A stretch of 64,000 nt of DNA. Origin: Kolteria novifilia. GTDB lineage: Bacteria > Planctomycetota > Planctomycetia > Kolteriales > Kolteriaceae. The stretch's first letter is position 1, and every line of letters starts with the position of its first letter. This document shows, piece by piece, positions 1 to 13,527 of the stretch. The stretch is taken from assembly GCA_007748055.1 (NCBI GenBank), contig CP036279.1, positions 868,001 through 932,000 of the forward strand, given 5' to 3'. The translations under genes and the position numbers were made by a program. The notes under the pieces were generated by a model. That model did not search any database. It was not told the origin of the DNA and was given only the letters and a program-made list of their open reading frames with translations.

Positions 1-1
1 C

Positions 2-982
2 CCGGCGATGACCTTCCTGTTGACCGGGCACCAGCTTCCCGGCCGCCCGAGCATTGGGGCCTGGTCGAGCTACGGGCTGGGGTCGCCCAATCGCGATTTG
101 CCCGACTACATCGTGCTCGTGTCGAAGATGAAACGGCCCAGCGACCAACCGCTCTACGACTACTACTGGGGCTCGGGTTTTCTGCCGACTCGCTACCAGG
201 GCGTGAAGCTTCGCAATGCCAAGGATCCGGTCCTCTACCTGAACGATCCGGCGGGGTTGCCCAAGGCGCTTCGGCGGGGAATGCTCGACAGCATCGCCGA
301 ACTCAATCGGGCCAAGCTCGCCGAGTCGGGTGATCCGGAGATCGCCACGCGGATTCGTCAATACGAGATGGCTTACCGCATGCAAACGTCGGTCCCCGAC
401 CTGACCAATCTCGGCGACGAGAGTCAGGAGACGTTCGAGCTCTACGGTCCCGACTCGCGCCGGCCGGGAAGCTACGCCGCCAACTGCATCCTGGCTCGTC
501 GCTTGGCCGAACGCGGCGTCCGGTTCATCCAGCTCTTTCACCCCGACTGGGACCATCACAAGAAGCTGACGGCATGGTGTCCCGCGCGTTGTCGCGATAC
601 CGATCAACCGACGGCGGCCCTGATCACCGATCTCAAACGGCGCGGGCTGCTCGAGGACACGCTCGTCGTCTGGGGCGGCGAGTTCGGACGTGGGGTCGCG
701 GGGCAGGGGGACTACAAGAGCCCCGAGGCGGGACGCGATCATCACCCACGCAGTTTCACCGTCTGGATGGCCGGCGCCGGGGTTCGCCCTGGGCTCTCTT
801 ACGGCGGGACCGACGAGTTCGGCTACAACGCGGTCGATCAACCCGTGCACATCCACGACTTGCAGGCGACCATCCTTCACCTGCTTGGCGTCGATCACAC
901 CAAGCTGACTTATCGCTACCAAGGCCGGGATTTTCGGCTGACCGACGTCCACGGCCACGTTGTGAAGGATATCCTGACGTGA
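2..982 (+). CDS. DUF1501 protein, C-terminal part (5' end outside window)
   Basis: This is the C-terminal ~326 residues of a DUF1501 protein, a secreted planctomycete family related in fold to sulfatases and alkaline phosphatases. The reading frame is open to the left edge. The first residues align with the middle (after about residue 135) of the complete paralogue at 8828-10345, so the Met codon at 8 is internal and the true start lies outside. Shared signatures are the [14 protein letters not shown] block near the left edge, [31 protein letters not shown] and the final HIHDLQATILHLLG. The stop codon overlaps the GTG start of the next gene, so the two are probably translationally coupled. 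By analogy with the second locus a DUF1549/DUF1553 gene may lie upstream. The reaction of DUF1501 proteins is not established. Confidence 0.9.
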   Translation, partial: PAMTFLLTGHQLPGRPSIGAWSSYGLGSPNRDLPDYIVLVSKMKRPSDQPLYDYYWGSGFLPTRYQGVKLRNAKDPVLYLNDPAGLPKALRRGMLDSIAELNRAKLAESGDPEIATRIRQYEMAYRMQTSVPDLTNLGDESQETFELYGPDSRRPGSYAANCILARRLAERGVRFIQLFHPDWDHHKKLTAWCPARCRDTDQPTAALITDLKRRGLLEDTLVVWGGEFGRGVAGQGDYKSPEAGRDHHPRSFTVWMAGAGVRPGLSYGGTDEFGYNAVDQPVHIHDLQATILHLLGVDHTKLTYRYQGRDFRLTDVHGHVVKDILT

Positions 983-1902
983 GAACTCCCATCATCCTCG
1001 GACTGGTGGCGGGGTTGGCCGCGACTGGCATTTCTCCAACCGCTGGAGCCTTGGAGCCGACCAAGACGATCGACCTTTGGCCCGACATGGCGCCGGGGGA
1101 GACGGAGCGTTCGCCAGGGAAAGTCCTTCCGAAGCGACCGGGGGAACACCCTGCCGTCACTCGGGTCGAGGAGATCACGCGGCCGACGATGGACATCTTC
1201 AAGGCTCCGGCGGAGAAGAGCAACGGGACCGCGGTCGTCATCTTACCGGGGGGCGGTTTCGGCAAGGTGGTGCCCGACAAGGAGGGGTCGGAAGCCGCCG
1301 AGTGGCTCAACCGGCTTAGGGTTACCGCGTTTGTCGTTCGCTACCGAACCGCCAAACGGGGAGACGCGGCCCCGTGGCTCAAGGCGGTGCAGGATGGTCA
1401 GCGAGCGCTGAGTTTGGTTCGTTCGGAGGCCGAGACCTTCGGAGTCGATCCCGAGCGTGTCGGCTTGCTCGGCTTTTCCGCCGGAGGCCAGGCGGCGGCC
1501 ATCCTGATGGCCCATCCCGACAAACGGTTCGCCCGAGCCGTTGACGCCGTTGATGAGGAACCATTCGCCCCCGATTTTGGACTCTTGGTCTACCCTTGGC
1601 GGGTCGCCGATCCCGAGACGGGGCAGCTCAAGAGCGAGATCGCGATCGACAAGCGTTTTCCGCCGACCTTCCTCGTGCACACGCACGACGATGCCTCGAC
1701 GTCGCTCGGCTCAGTGGGGATCTACGCCGCGCTGAAGCGGCAAGGCGTTCCCGCTGAGTTGCACATCTATCAGAACGGGGGCCACGGCTACGGGCTGCGA
1801 CCGGTAGAGGGCTCGGAGGTCCACACTTGGCCCGACCGCGCCACCTCGTGGCTCCGGGTGCGTGGCTTGATCGAGCCGCCCGCGTCGTCCTCCTCCGAGT
1901 GA
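979..1902 (+). CDS. Secreted alpha/beta hydrolase (BD-FAE / acetyl-xylan-esterase-like)
   Basis: This 307-residue protein starts at GTG 979, which overlaps the preceding stop (GTGA). A Met-initiated frame beginning at 574 would overlap the DUF1501 gene for 400 bases and put a junk sequence ahead of the signal peptide, so I reject it. Residues ~5-23 form a signal peptide. The mature part carries the oxyanion motif LPGGGFG (~89-95), the nucleophile elbow GFSAGG with Ser167, an Asp in HTHDDAST and a His in NGGHGYG, which is a complete triad. The family deacylates carbohydrates or small esters, often acetylated xylan. Coupling to a DUF1501 gene fits an extracytoplasmic carbohydrate-processing role. 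The substrate is inferred only from the family. Confidence 0.85.
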   Translation: MRTPIILGLVAGLAATGISPTAGALEPTKTIDLWPDMAPGETERSPGKVLPKRPGEHPAVTRVEEITRPTMDIFKAPAEKSNGTAVVILPGGGFGKVVPDKEGSEAAEWLNRLRVTAFVVRYRTAKRGDAAPWLKAVQDGQRALSLVRSEAETFGVDPERVGLLGFSAGGQAAAILMAHPDKRFARAVDAVDEEPFAPDFGLLVYPWRVADPETGQLKSEIAIDKRFPPTFLVHTHDDASTSLGSVGIYAALKRQGVPAELHIYQNGGHGYGLRPVEGSEVHTWPDRATSWLRVRGLIEPPASSSSE

Positions 1903-2163
1903 TGCCACCACGTGCCGTGGGCTCGGCGGACTCTCCCGGTGTCCTCGTGAGTGACAATCCGATGGGACGGGGCTGTCACGTAAGTTTCCCAAATTGCCCG
2001 TTTAGGAAACAGGCAAGGGCGTCGTTGCGTGCTGATTCCGTGTGCATCGACGCCCTGATTCGTGCAGGCACTGGCCGGTTCGGGGAACCCCGGATCGTGC
2101 ACGAATGGTCGCAGAGGATGTTCCCACCAATAGTTACAGAGATTGCCCGGGACATACTGGATT

Positions 2164-2179
2164 TGGCACGGGCGCTGCT
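2164..2179 (+). promoter_or_regulatory. Candidate sigma-54 (RpoN) -24/-12 promoter
   Basis: TGGCACGGGCGCTGCT matches the RpoN consensus TGGCACG-N4-TTGCW at every fixed position except one (C for the first T), with exact GG-N10-GC spacing. Glutamine synthetase genes are classic RpoN targets in other bacteria. The predicted start would give a leader of about 430 nt. A weaker site with correct spacing lies at 2448-2462, closer to the gene. A chance match in GC-rich DNA is possible. Confidence 0.35.
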
Positions 2180-2447
2180 CAAAGCTGGTGCCATGACGGA
2201 CGTACCTATCGCTAGTTCGCAGAATCCCGACATTGGGATTCGGGGGAATGGACGGCGTGTGATCCCTTCGTTCACCGGATGGGAGGGGAGAGATCACGTA
2301 AGGGCCGTAGGCTACGATGCCGTCGTCGGTGGGCCGATCCAATCGACACGAGTGATGAATCTTGAGCGTTCCGTGGTCTCTCTTGCGCCTCCAGCCAGGA
2401 TGGTTTGGTAGGGTCAAGGGCCCATTGGTGGACGTGACGAGATGTCC

Positions 2448-2462
2448 TGGCACCGAGTCCGC
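2448..2462 (+). promoter_or_regulatory. Weaker candidate sigma-54 site
   Basis: TGGCACCGAGTCCGC has the invariant GG and GC separated by 10 bases and a perfect TGGCAC -24 half, but its -12 half is poor (CCGC instead of TTGC). It lies about 160 nt before the GTG start of glnN, a more usual distance than the better match at 2164. Confidence 0.2.
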
Positions 2463-2623
2463 GATGCCCCGTGGATCGGGGACGAGTCGGCGAGACGCGC
2501 CAGGTCGATCGCCGCATTTGTTGCTATTCAGGACGAGTAGCGAGTCTTCGCACGGATGCCTCTCGAACGGGCGCCATCGGGGGGCGTCGTCTACGCAATC
2601 CCCTCAGAAAGGTACGACTGAAA

Positions 2624-4879
<2,256 letters not shown>

Positions 4880-4911
4880 CGCGAGTTGCTTGCTGCCGTC
4901 TGATCGACATG

Positions 4912-4945
4912 GGGCTCGGCTTACAAGGCCGGGCCCGTGTCATTT
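4912..4945 (+). terminator. Possible terminator after glnN
   Basis: GGGCTCGGC at 4912-4920 pairs with GCCGGGCCC at 4928-4936 (one G-T pair) around a 7-base loop. It is followed by a modest pyrimidine-rich stretch (catttctt), about 35 bases after the glnN stop. Confidence 0.4.
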
Positions 4946-5036
4946 CTTGAGCTCTGATTCCGAAGAGTGCTTCCGGCTTCGGCGAACGCTACAATCGAAA
5001 CTCGATGGTCCGAACGAAACCTGGAGAAGCAGTCCG

Positions 5037-5816
5037 ATGTCTTTTTCCCTTGTCTTGTCCCTGTTGGCTCTCGTTCCGCTAGCCGACGATGAATCACCCA
5101 TGCCGAAGAAGTCCAAAGCCCCCCAGAAGGAGACTCGGCTCAAGACCAAGGTCCCCGTCGAGATGGGGTACTTGCTCTACTTGCCGGAGGACTACACCAA
5201 GAAGAAGTCGTGGCCGCTGCTGCTCTTCCTGCATGGCATGGGCGAGCGCGGTGACGATCTGGAGTTGGTCAAGAAGCATGGTCCCCCGAAGCTCGTCGAG
5301 GCGGGCAAGGAGTTCCCATTCATCGTGGTCTCGCCCCAGTGCCCCGACACGCAGTGGTGGGAGCCGATCGAGCTGATGGCGCTCCTCGACGAGATCGAGA
5401 AGAAGTACAGCGTCGACAAGGACCGCATTTATGTCACGGGATTGAGCATGGGGGGCTTCGGAACGTGGCGGTTGGCGGCGTATGCTCCCAATCGTTTCGC
5501 CGCGATCGCGCCGGTCTGCGGCGGCGGCGAGGCCTATTGGGGGAAGCTGATCAATCACTTGCCCGTCTGGGCGTTCCATGGAGCCAAGGATAAAGCCGTT
5601 CCCCTCGAACGCTCCGAAGCGATGGTCAACGCAATCGAGAAGAACAAGGGCGAGCCCAAGCTCACCGTCTATCCCGAGGCCGGTCACGACTCCTGGACCG
5701 AGACCTACGACAACCCGGAACTCTACGAGTGGCTCCTGAAGCACGAGCGCCAGGAACCCAAGCCGAAGGAGAAGAAGAAGGCTCGAAGCAAGCGGAAGGC
5801 GGCGAAGGCCGCCTAG
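5037..5816 (+). CDS. Secreted phospholipase/carboxylesterase-type alpha/beta hydrolase
   Basis: The protein has 259 residues from ATG 5037, preceded by GGAGAAG at 5023-5029. Longer in-frame starts run back into glnN and are rejected. Residues 1-16 form a short signal peptide. The core shows LLLFLHGMGERGDD (~61-74, oxyanion region), the nucleophile elbow GLSMGG with Ser137, Asp185 in HGAKDKAVP and His217 in EAGHDSW. This is the pattern of the poly(3-hydroxybutyrate) depolymerase/phospholipase-like esterases common in planctomycetes. The C-terminal 20 residues are a Lys/Arg-rich tail (KPKEKKKARSKRKAAK), probably disordered. It has its own ribosome site and is not clearly in an operon. The substrate is unknown. 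Confidence 0.85.
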   Translation: MSFSLVLSLLALVPLADDESPMPKKSKAPQKETRLKTKVPVEMGYLLYLPEDYTKKKSWPLLLFLHGMGERGDDLELVKKHGPPKLVEAGKEFPFIVVSPQCPDTQWWEPIELMALLDEIEKKYSVDKDRIYVTGLSMGGFGTWRLAAYAPNRFAAIAPVCGGGEAYWGKLINHLPVWAFHGAKDKAVPLERSEAMVNAIEKNKGEPKLTVYPEAGHDSWTETYDNPELYEWLLKHERQEPKPKEKKKARSKRKAAKAA

Positions 5817-5877
5817 TCGACGCATCGTTCCATCGGTGCGCGATGTCGTGAAATTGCCTTGGATGCCGCCAATGAGA

Positions 5878-5905
5878 CCCACGCTTATCGTGGGCATGCG
5901 GGGAA
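5878..5905. repeat. Dispersed palindrome of the TGCCCACG/CGTGGGCA type
   Basis: CCCACG and CGTGGG pair around a 5-base loop, followed by CATGCGGGG. It resembles elements at 8714, 45915, 56941 and 62721. It lies between two convergent genes. Confidence 0.5.
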
Positions 5906-5977
5906 GGCCTGCGACTGGTCAAGTTCTCGCCCGCACGATCGGCAAGACGTCATGTCACGAACTCGCCCATCCGGACA

Positions 5978-7525
5978 TCAAAAGTCGAACTGGGCTCGTA
6001 GTGCGAAACTGTTGGCCGTGCTGTTGAGGTCGCGATCGAGCAGGGTGTGGATGTAGTTGAATTGGAGGCGGAAGCGAGTGACCAGGTACCAGTTCACACC
6101 CCAAGTGAAGTCTTGAATTTCGCCGCCCGTGATGTTTTCGCTGTTGAGATTGAGGTACGAGTAGCGGGCGGCCAGTTCCCACGCGCCTCCGAAGCAGAGG
6201 GGGCGCTTGGGGTCGAAGCTGTTCGTTGGCGTGACCCGCGTGAAGACGCCGAGCTTGGGATCATAGCCACGGCTCTCTCCCGTCAGGATGTAACTGACGT
6301 AGGCGTACGCACCCGAAAAGAAGAGCTGGGGTCCCCCGGTCTGCTGCACCGACGCCGGAATCCACTCGGCTTGGGCCGACCAGGGGCCGTGAACGCCCGC
6401 GATCTCCGTTCCAAAGACGCTGTAGTACTGACTGTCGATGTTGCCGGTGTCGACGAATTGAGGCGTTCCACCCGTCGCGAGTTCGTCGAAGAAGATCTCC
6501 GGCTGGCTGAAGAAGCGGGCGGTGTTGTTGCCCGGGTTCATGTAGTTGTAGCTCGCCCCGAGATGAAATAGTCGCCTCCCGCCGTCCTTGTAGATGGGAA
6601 GGACCGTGACCCGTCCGGCGAGCCCTTGTCCTCCCAGGTTCCCAAACGCGTTGCCGTATTGGTCGGTGGTGCTGCGGAAGGTTGAGAGGGCCCACGTCAC
6701 GCGCTCGTTCTTCGCGTAGTTGAAGAAGCCGACACCCGTTCGACGGAACGGAGCCAACGCGATCGGCTCCCCCCGTTCGAGGAAGGTGATGCCGCGAATC
6801 GAACTGAGTGATTCAAGCCCGAACGGTTGCCGCCAGCGACCGACGCGCACCGTTCCCAGAAGAGGGATCGAATCCCACTCCGCGAACGCGTCGACGAAGC
6901 TCGGGCGGCCCGCGAGAGCGAAGTCCATTTCGAGGATGTAGGAGAGATGCTCGACGATCGACCCGTAGGCCGCCACCCGGGCGCGCCGAAAGGCGAGTTC
7001 GTCGTCGATCACCCCGACCGATTCGACGTTGGCGGGACTCTGGGAAATCCACGCCGAGTCGAGCTCGACCAACCCCGTCAGCGCGAAATTGGGGTACTTC
7101 TTCTTCTCCTGTTGGCCAGGGGCTACCCAGTCGCCCAGATCCTCGAGGATATCGCTCGGCACCATCGACTCGTTGCTCTCGGGGACGGGCATGAGTTGGG
7201 TCGCTTCCGGTTCCCCCAGGTCTTCGAGGATGTCCTCGGGGACGACGGCATTGTCACTATCAGGAGCGGGGACGAGTTGCACGGTTGGGAGAATGGGCTG
7301 ACGGTTGCCAAGATCGGGACGAACCGTTGCGGGAATTCGCGTGGCCCCGGCGAGAGGCTCCCTCTCCACGTCGACGAGTTGCTCGAAGTCGACGAAGATC
7401 GCGGGCGCGGCCTCGGGTTCGCGCGCCCGGAGGGGCGCCGCGACCAGGGCCACCACTAGCAAACCTGCGCGAAGCATCCATCGCGCCCTGACCTTGCACC
7501 AACGAACAGGTGATCTAGGAGACAT
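5978..7525 (-). CDS. OprO/OprP-like outer-membrane porin
   Basis: The 515-residue product has an N-terminal signal sequence (LRAGLLVVALVAAPLRARE, about 19-37; an internal Met at ~18 could be the start). A spacer of ~100 residues follows with two near-copies of a short acidic motif (VVPEDILEDLGEPEATQLMP and MVPSDILEDLGD). The C-terminal ~370 residues are rich in alternating aromatic beta strands (FALTGLVELDSAWIS, LSYILEMDFALAGRPSFVDA, VRVGRWRQPFGLE) and end in Phe (LRAQFDF), as outer-membrane barrels do. This matches phosphate-selective porins, which are abundant in planctomycetes. The substrate cannot be read from sequence. It is monocistronic and convergent with the esterase gene to its left. 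Confidence 0.8.
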   Translation of the reverse strand: MSPRSPVRWCKVRARWMLRAGLLVVALVAAPLRAREPEAAPAIFVDFEQLVDVEREPLAGATRIPATVRPDLGNRQPILPTVQLVPAPDSDNAVVPEDILEDLGEPEATQLMPVPESNESMVPSDILEDLGDWVAPGQQEKKKYPNFALTGLVELDSAWISQSPANVESVGVIDDELAFRRARVAAYGSIVEHLSYILEMDFALAGRPSFVDAFAEWDSIPLLGTVRVGRWRQPFGLESLSSIRGITFLERGEPIALAPFRRTGVGFFNYAKNERVTWALSTFRSTTDQYGNAFGNLGGQGLAGRVTVLPIYKDGGRRLFHLGASYNYMNPGNNTARFFSQPEIFFDELATGGTPQFVDTGNIDSQYYSVFGTEIAGVHGPWSAQAEWIPASVQQTGGPQLFFSGAYAYVSYILTGESRGYDPKLGVFTRVTPTNSFDPKRPLCFGGAWELAARYSYLNLNSENITGGEIQDFTWGVNWYLVTRFRLQFNYIHTLLDRDLNSTANSFALRAQFDF

Positions 7526-7719
7526 GGGATGCCGCCTTCCATCCTTGGAACCACGAACTCGTCATCGTTTGCTGTCCGAGAGGAGGTCTATGCCCAAAAA
7601 TAGGTGGGAGGAGAAGAGTAAAGCTGCCCCATCGGGGAAAGAAGAGTGGTCATCTTTGGGACAACGATCTTGTTCATCGTCGGAATCGATTGGCTCGACG
7701 TGTCGCGGAAGGAGTTCGG

Positions 7720-8568
7720 CTACGACTTCTGTTCCTTCCCCGGTTCGTAGAAGCCCGCTTTGTCGTCGAGCGGCATGACCCAAACGTTTCGGAAGCGAAC
7801 GGCGGCGTCGTGGTCCTGGAGGAACAGCGGCCCGGTCGAGGTCTCTCGCTGCTTCTTCGCGACCTTCTCGAGGTAGGGACTGGTGCCGTAGCGATAGGGG
7901 TGGAACTTTGAACGCGGCTCATCGATGGGAAGGTTGTCCTGGACCTTCTTGCCGTTGAGCCAGGCGGTGATCGAACCCTTCTTGGTGATCTTGCCGTCCT
8001 TGTCGCGACGCGGGGCGCGGTAACGAATGTCATAGACCTGCCACTCTCCCGGCGGCAAGGCCGCGTTTTCCTTCGGGGGATTGAAGCCGTAGACGGCGCC
8101 CATGTCGTCCTGAGTCATCTTCTTCTTGTCGTGGGTGTTGCGGATTTGGAGTTCGTAGTTGCCGTGCAGGTAGAGGCCGCTGTTGCCTTCCTTGTTGCCC
8201 TTGGGAAGCTTGAACTCCGCGTGGATGTCGGCGTCGCGAAAGTGGTACGTCGAGGCGATGTGGTTCGAGCGCGGTTTGCCCGGCTGCGCTTCCCCTCGCG
8301 TCGAGACGAGGGCGCCATCTTCGACGGGCCAATCGATCTGATCCCCTTTCATGCTGACGAACCTCGGCTTCTCCCCGCTGAGCATCACCGCGCCGGCGGG
8401 GGGCTTGGCGGGAAGTTTGCTCTGATTGGGGGAGAACTTCGAGAACGGCGGCTTGAGCGTGATCTGCTCCGCCCCCATCTGGGCGAACGCTTCTGGTCCC
8501 ACGAGTAGCGAGAGCGTTCCCACGCAAAGGGTCGCGACGAGAGAGAAGGTGTTGATTGGTCGTTTCAT
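7720..8568 (-). CDS. DUF1080 (3-keto-disaccharide hydrolase-like) secreted protein
   Basis: The protein has 282 residues with a signal peptide (residues 1-29, ending AFAQ). The rest is one DUF1080 domain, a concanavalin/LamG-like beta-sandwich: WPVEDGALVSTRGE, HFRDADIHAEFKLP, NSGLYLHGNYELQI, AVYGFNPPKENAALPPGEWQ, and a closing TGPLFLQDHDAAVRFRNVWV. Some characterised relatives hydrolyse 3-keto-glycosides, but most are uncharacterised, so the reaction here is an inference. It lies 260 bases after the DUF1501 gene on the same strand, with palindromic repeats between them, so co-transcription is uncertain. Confidence 0.85.
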   Translation of the reverse strand: MKRPINTFSLVATLCVGTLSLLVGPEAFAQMGAEQITLKPPFSKFSPNQSKLPAKPPAGAVMLSGEKPRFVSMKGDQIDWPVEDGALVSTRGEAQPGKPRSNHIASTYHFRDADIHAEFKLPKGNKEGNSGLYLHGNYELQIRNTHDKKKMTQDDMGAVYGFNPPKENAALPPGEWQVYDIRYRAPRRDKDGKITKKGSITAWLNGKKVQDNLPIDEPRSKFHPYRYGTSPYLEKVAKKQRETSTGPLFLQDHDAAVRFRNVWVMPLDDKAGFYEPGKEQKS

Positions 8569-8713
8569 CGAAAGTGCCCCGGCGAAGTCCCGACGGCCGC
8601 GTCATGGTCGAGGTTGGCGGCCTTCTAACAAGTCTTACGGGCGAGCCGAGAAGAGACAACGGGGCGGCTTGTTTCTGGCCGCTTCGGCGCGGGGCCGAGA
8701 GCGCGACGTTTCT

Positions 8714-8738
8714 CAGCATGCCCACGTAAGCGTGGGCA
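8714..8738. repeat. Dispersed palindrome, family A
   Basis: TGCCCACG and CGTGGGCA form an 8-bp perfect stem around a 4-base loop (8716-8735), flanked by CA and GG. It is the cleanest copy of the element also seen near 5878, 45915, 56941 and 62721. Confidence 0.55.
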
Positions 8739-8773
8739 GGGCGTCCGAGGGGATGACGCAACGCCGACGCCTT

Positions 8774-8807
8774 GGCACTGGCCGACGAGTGGCCAGCGGC
8801 ACTCAAG
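8774..8807. repeat. Dispersed palindrome, family B
   Basis: CTGGCC (8778-8783) and GGCCAG (8791-8796) pair, followed by CGGCACTCAAG. The same layout recurs at 27197-27227, where CTGGCTG/CAGCCAG is followed by TGGCACCTCAAG. The shared tail shows the two are related rather than chance hairpins. Confidence 0.45.
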
Positions 8808-8827
8808 CCGTTGCGACCAACAGATCG

Positions 8828-10345
<1,518 letters not shown>

Positions 10346-10350
10346 GGGGG

Positions 10351-13300
10351 TCACTCCTTCGTCAGTGTCTCGTCGAGGTTTAGGATCGTGCTGGCGACGA
10401 TGGTCCACGCGGCATGCTCGGCGGGATCGAGCGCCATCTGCCGTGGGCTGTCACCGACCGAGAGTAGGTTGGTCGCGGCCGACTGATCGGCGCGGTAACG
10501 TTCCAGCGCCGCGGCGTGAACGTCCGCCAACGCCGCCCGCTCGGCCGAGTTTGGTTCCCGGCTGGTCGCCAAGCGGAACGCGTAGCCCAACCGATCGTCG
10601 GTGCTCTTGCCCGCCTCGTTGAGAATACGCTGGGCGAAGTTCCGAGAGGCTTCGACGAACTGCACGTCGTTGAGCATCACCAGCGCTTGCAGCGGGGTGT
10701 TGGTCCGCGGACGGTTGATGGTACAGGTCTCGCGCGTCGGCGCGTCGAAGAGCCACATGTTGGGTGGGGGAGCCGAACGCTTCCAATAGGAGTAGAGTGT
10801 GCGTCGGTAGAGCTTGTCCCCCGCGTCTTGCTTGAAGATCGGTCGTCCGCTCAAGCCGACTTCCTTCCAGAGCCCCGGCGGTTGGTAGGCCCTCACGCCC
10901 GGCCCACCCATCTTGAGGTTGATCAGGCCACTGATCGCCAGGGCGCCGTCGCGGATGAACTCCGCTTGGAGCCGGAAGCGCGGGCCACGAGCGAGGAGCT
11001 TATTGGTCGGATCCCGTTCGAGCAGCTCCGGCGTGACGCGAGAGGTCTGCCGGTAGGTCGAGGACATCACCATCATCTTGAGCAACCGTTTGATGTCCCA
11101 GCCGTTCTCGCGGAAGTCGACCGCGAGCCAGTCGAGAAGTTCCGGATGGGTCGGGAACTGGCCCTGCGACCCAAAGTCGGCCGGCGTTGCCACCAGCCCC
11201 GTACCAAAGAGCATTTGCCAGTAGCGATTCACCGCGACACGTCCGGTCAGCGGGTGATCGGGTTGGAAGAGCCAGCTTGCAAGACCAAACCGATTCGAGG
11301 GAAGCTCGCTCGCCATGGGAGGGAGCATCGACGGCGTCGCGGCCGAGACCTTCTCCTTCGTCGGCGCATCGTAGGCCCCGCGGTTGAGGACGAAGGTGTC
11401 GCGCGGCTTGGGCATGTCACGCATCACCATCACGGAGGTGAGCGGTTTCTTCAGCTCCGACTCGGTCTTCTCCAGACCGTCCAACTCTTCTCTGAGCGAG
11501 CGATACTCCGGTTCCTTCTCGAGAAAGTAGTAGCGGCGAAGGGTGGCGACTTGCTCCGGCGAACGTTGATGGGCCGGCAGGGCGAGGATCGGCTCGATCG
11601 GATCGGTTTCCGCGAGGGTCTGGACTTCCAGGGCCTCGAGCGCGCGGTCGTAGAAACGGACATCGTCGACCGCGCAGTTGTTCAGCCTCGACCCGCTCCG
11701 TCGACCTCCTAGATGAAAGGGCGTCTTCGACAGAATCGACGCGGACAACCTATCGTGGGAGGCGGTCGCTTCCCAGGGCTCGCCTTCGACGTAAACCGTC
11801 AGGCCCTTCGCCTTGGACGATCCGTCATAGGTCACGCAGACGTGTTGCCACTTCTTCGGCTCGAGCTGTTTCTTCGTCGTGATCTTGATCGCGTTGCCGG
11901 CCCAGGAGTTGATCAGGTGGACCGAGATCTTGCGGCCTTCCAGGAGCATGTCGAAGCCGCGATGGGAGTTCCCCTCGTTCATCCGCGCGAGAATCGCCCC
12001 GTTGGCGTTCTTCTCCGGATTGACCCAGGCGCCGAAACTGACGCGATCGGATCGTTCAAAGTTCCCGACGTCACCGAGATCGACCACCGTCTTGCCATCG
12101 AACTTCAGGGCGCCGTTGAATTTCCCCTCGGTCCAGAGAGCGTTCCCCTTGAGCGTTCCCTTCGTGGCGGTCCCCTGCTCGTCGCCGAGGATCTTGGCGA
12201 TGACCTTCCCCTTGCCCTCGTCGAGCATGGTGTGAACCAACGCCCCCGCGGGCATCGAGGGTTGCTCGGGCTGGGAATAGTCCTGATTGCGGAGCCACTC
12301 GCGAAAGTGGGTGGCTGCGGTCGCTTCGACGGCTTGCATCTCGCCCTTCTTCGCCGCGATTCGCTCGCGAATACCGGGCAGTTGGCGCTGCTTCTCGGGG
12401 TCGAAGAGTTCGAGCATCGGCTCGGCGTTGCCGCGACGCGACTGCATGCCCTTGTCATCGCTGACGTTGAAGAAGGCGTAAAAGCGGTAGTAGTCCCGCT
12501 GCGAGAACGGATCATACTTGTGATCGTGGCACTGGGCGCATTCGAGCGTCAGCCCAAGCCACACCGTCGCCGTCGTCTTGACGCGATCGACGACGTACTC
12601 GACGCGGTACTCCTCGGCGATGGCACCCCCCTCGTCGGTGGTGGGCGTGTTGCGATGAAACCCGGTCGCGAGGCGCTGCTCGATGGTCGGATTGGGAAGC
12701 TGATCGCCGGCGAGCTGCTCGATTGAGAACTCGTCAAAGGGTTTGTTGGCGTTGTAGGCGTCGACCACCCAATCGCGCCACGCCCACATGTCGCGATAGC
12801 CGTCCGCGTGGAAGACACTGGTGTCGCCGTAGCGAGCCGCGTCGAGCCACATCACCGCCATCCGTTCGCCGAAATGCTTCGAACCGAGCAAGCGATCGAC
12901 CAGCTTCTCGTACGCGTCGGGCGAGGTGTCGTTGACGAAGGCGTCGACCTCCTGGGGCGTGGGCGGCAGGCCGGTCAAATCGAGCGTCAGCCGGCGGATG
13001 AGCGTGGTGCGATCGGCCTCGGGACTCGGCGAGAGCCCCGCCGCCTCGATCCGCGCGAGGATGAATCGATCGATTGGGCTGTTGAGCCACTTCTCCCTTG
13101 TCACGGCGGGCGGCTTGGGCTTCGTCGGCGGGACGAAGGACCAGTGCTCTTGCCAGTTCGCTCCCTCCGCGACCCAGCGTTGGAGCAAGTCGATCTGCGC
13201 CGGCGTCAGGTGCTTGTTGCTCTCGGACGGAGGCATCAGCATCGACTCGTCGTCGCTGGTGATGCGGGCGATGATTTCACTGGAGGCGATGTTGCCGGGA

Positions 13301-13527
13301 ACGATCGGGTGTTCGCCCGAATCGGCTTCCTTGAGGACCTCATCGCGGAGGTCGAGTCGGAAGCCGCCGGCGCGTTCGGCTTCGTCGGGGCCGTGGCAGG
13401 AGAAGCAGTTGTCCGATAGGATCGGGCGGATGTCTCGGCCGAAATCGATCGTCGGGGCCGTCGCGGGACGCTCGGGCGATGCCGCGAAAAGGGCCGTCGA
13501 GACAGCCAAGGGGAGGGCGAAGCTCAT
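10351..13527 (-). CDS. DUF1549/DUF1553 protein with planctomycete cytochrome-c motif and LamG domain
   Basis: The product is a 1058-residue exported protein. A short signal sequence (1-16) is followed by a PSCyt1-type heme motif, [14 protein letters not shown], with Cys41, Cys44 and His45. DUF1549 covers roughly 145-360 ([54 protein letters not shown]). A LamG/concanavalin-like module lies at about 440-630 ([37 protein letters not shown]). DUF1553 fills about 770-1040 ([45 protein letters not shown]). It is the first gene of a two-gene unit with the DUF1501 gene. The function is unproven; heme-linked oxidation during polysaccharide use is a common hypothesis. Confidence 0.95.
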   Translation of the reverse strand: MSFALPLAVSTALFAASPERPATAPTIDFGRDIRPILSDNCFSCHGPDEAERAGGFRLDLRDEVLKEADSGEHPIVPGNIASSEIIARITSDDESMLMPPSESNKHLTPAQIDLLQRWVAEGANWQEHWSFVPPTKPKPPAVTREKWLNSPIDRFILARIEAAGLSPSPEADRTTLIRRLTLDLTGLPPTPQEVDAFVNDTSPDAYEKLVDRLLGSKHFGERMAVMWLDAARYGDTSVFHADGYRDMWAWRDWVVDAYNANKPFDEFSIEQLAGDQLPNPTIEQRLATGFHRNTPTTDEGGAIAEEYRVEYVVDRVKTTATVWLGLTLECAQCHDHKYDPFSQRDYYRFYAFFNVSDDKGMQSRRGNAEPMLELFDPEKQRQLPGIRERIAAKKGEMQAVEATAATHFREWLRNQDYSQPEQPSMPAGALVHTMLDEGKGKVIAKILGDEQGTATKGTLKGNALWTEGKFNGALKFDGKTVVDLGDVGNFERSDRVSFGAWVNPEKNANGAILARMNEGNSHRGFDMLLEGRKISVHLINSWAGNAIKITTKKQLEPKKWQHVCVTYDGSSKAKGLTVYVEGEPWEATASHDRLSASILSKTPFHLGGRRSGSRLNNCAVDDVRFYDRALEALEVQTLAETDPIEPILALPAHQRSPEQVATLRRYYFLEKEPEYRSLREELDGLEKTESELKKPLTSVMVMRDMPKPRDTFVLNRGAYDAPTKEKVSAATPSMLPPMASELPSNRFGLASWLFQPDHPLTGRVAVNRYWQMLFGTGLVATPADFGSQGQFPTHPELLDWLAVDFRENGWDIKRLLKMMVMSSTYRQTSRVTPELLERDPTNKLLARGPRFRLQAEFIRDGALAISGLINLKMGGPGVRAYQPPGLWKEVGLSGRPIFKQDAGDKLYRRTLYSYWKRSAPPPNMWLFDAPTRETCTINRPRTNTPLQALVMLNDVQFVEASRNFAQRILNEAGKSTDDRLGYAFRLATSREPNSAERAALADVHAAALERYRADQSAATNLLSVGDSPRQMALDPAEHAAWTIVASTILNLDETLTKE

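Larger units (their letters stand above)
1903..2623. other. Long intergenic / leader region ahead of glnN
   Basis: About 720 bases without a convincing gene. It is somewhat less GC-rich than its surroundings. A frame open from 1827 to 2411 on the plus strand overlaps the esterase end, has no clear ribosome binding site and matches no family I know, so it is not called. The region holds two sites with sigma-54 spacing (2164-2179 and 2448-2462) and probably provides the promoter and leader of the glutamine synthetase gene. Confidence 0.4.

Noticed and set aside
1827-2411. 194-residue plus-strand frame after the first esterase
   Set aside because: It overlaps the esterase end, has no ribosome site and matches no family. 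A real small gene from the GTG near 1948 cannot be fully excluded.
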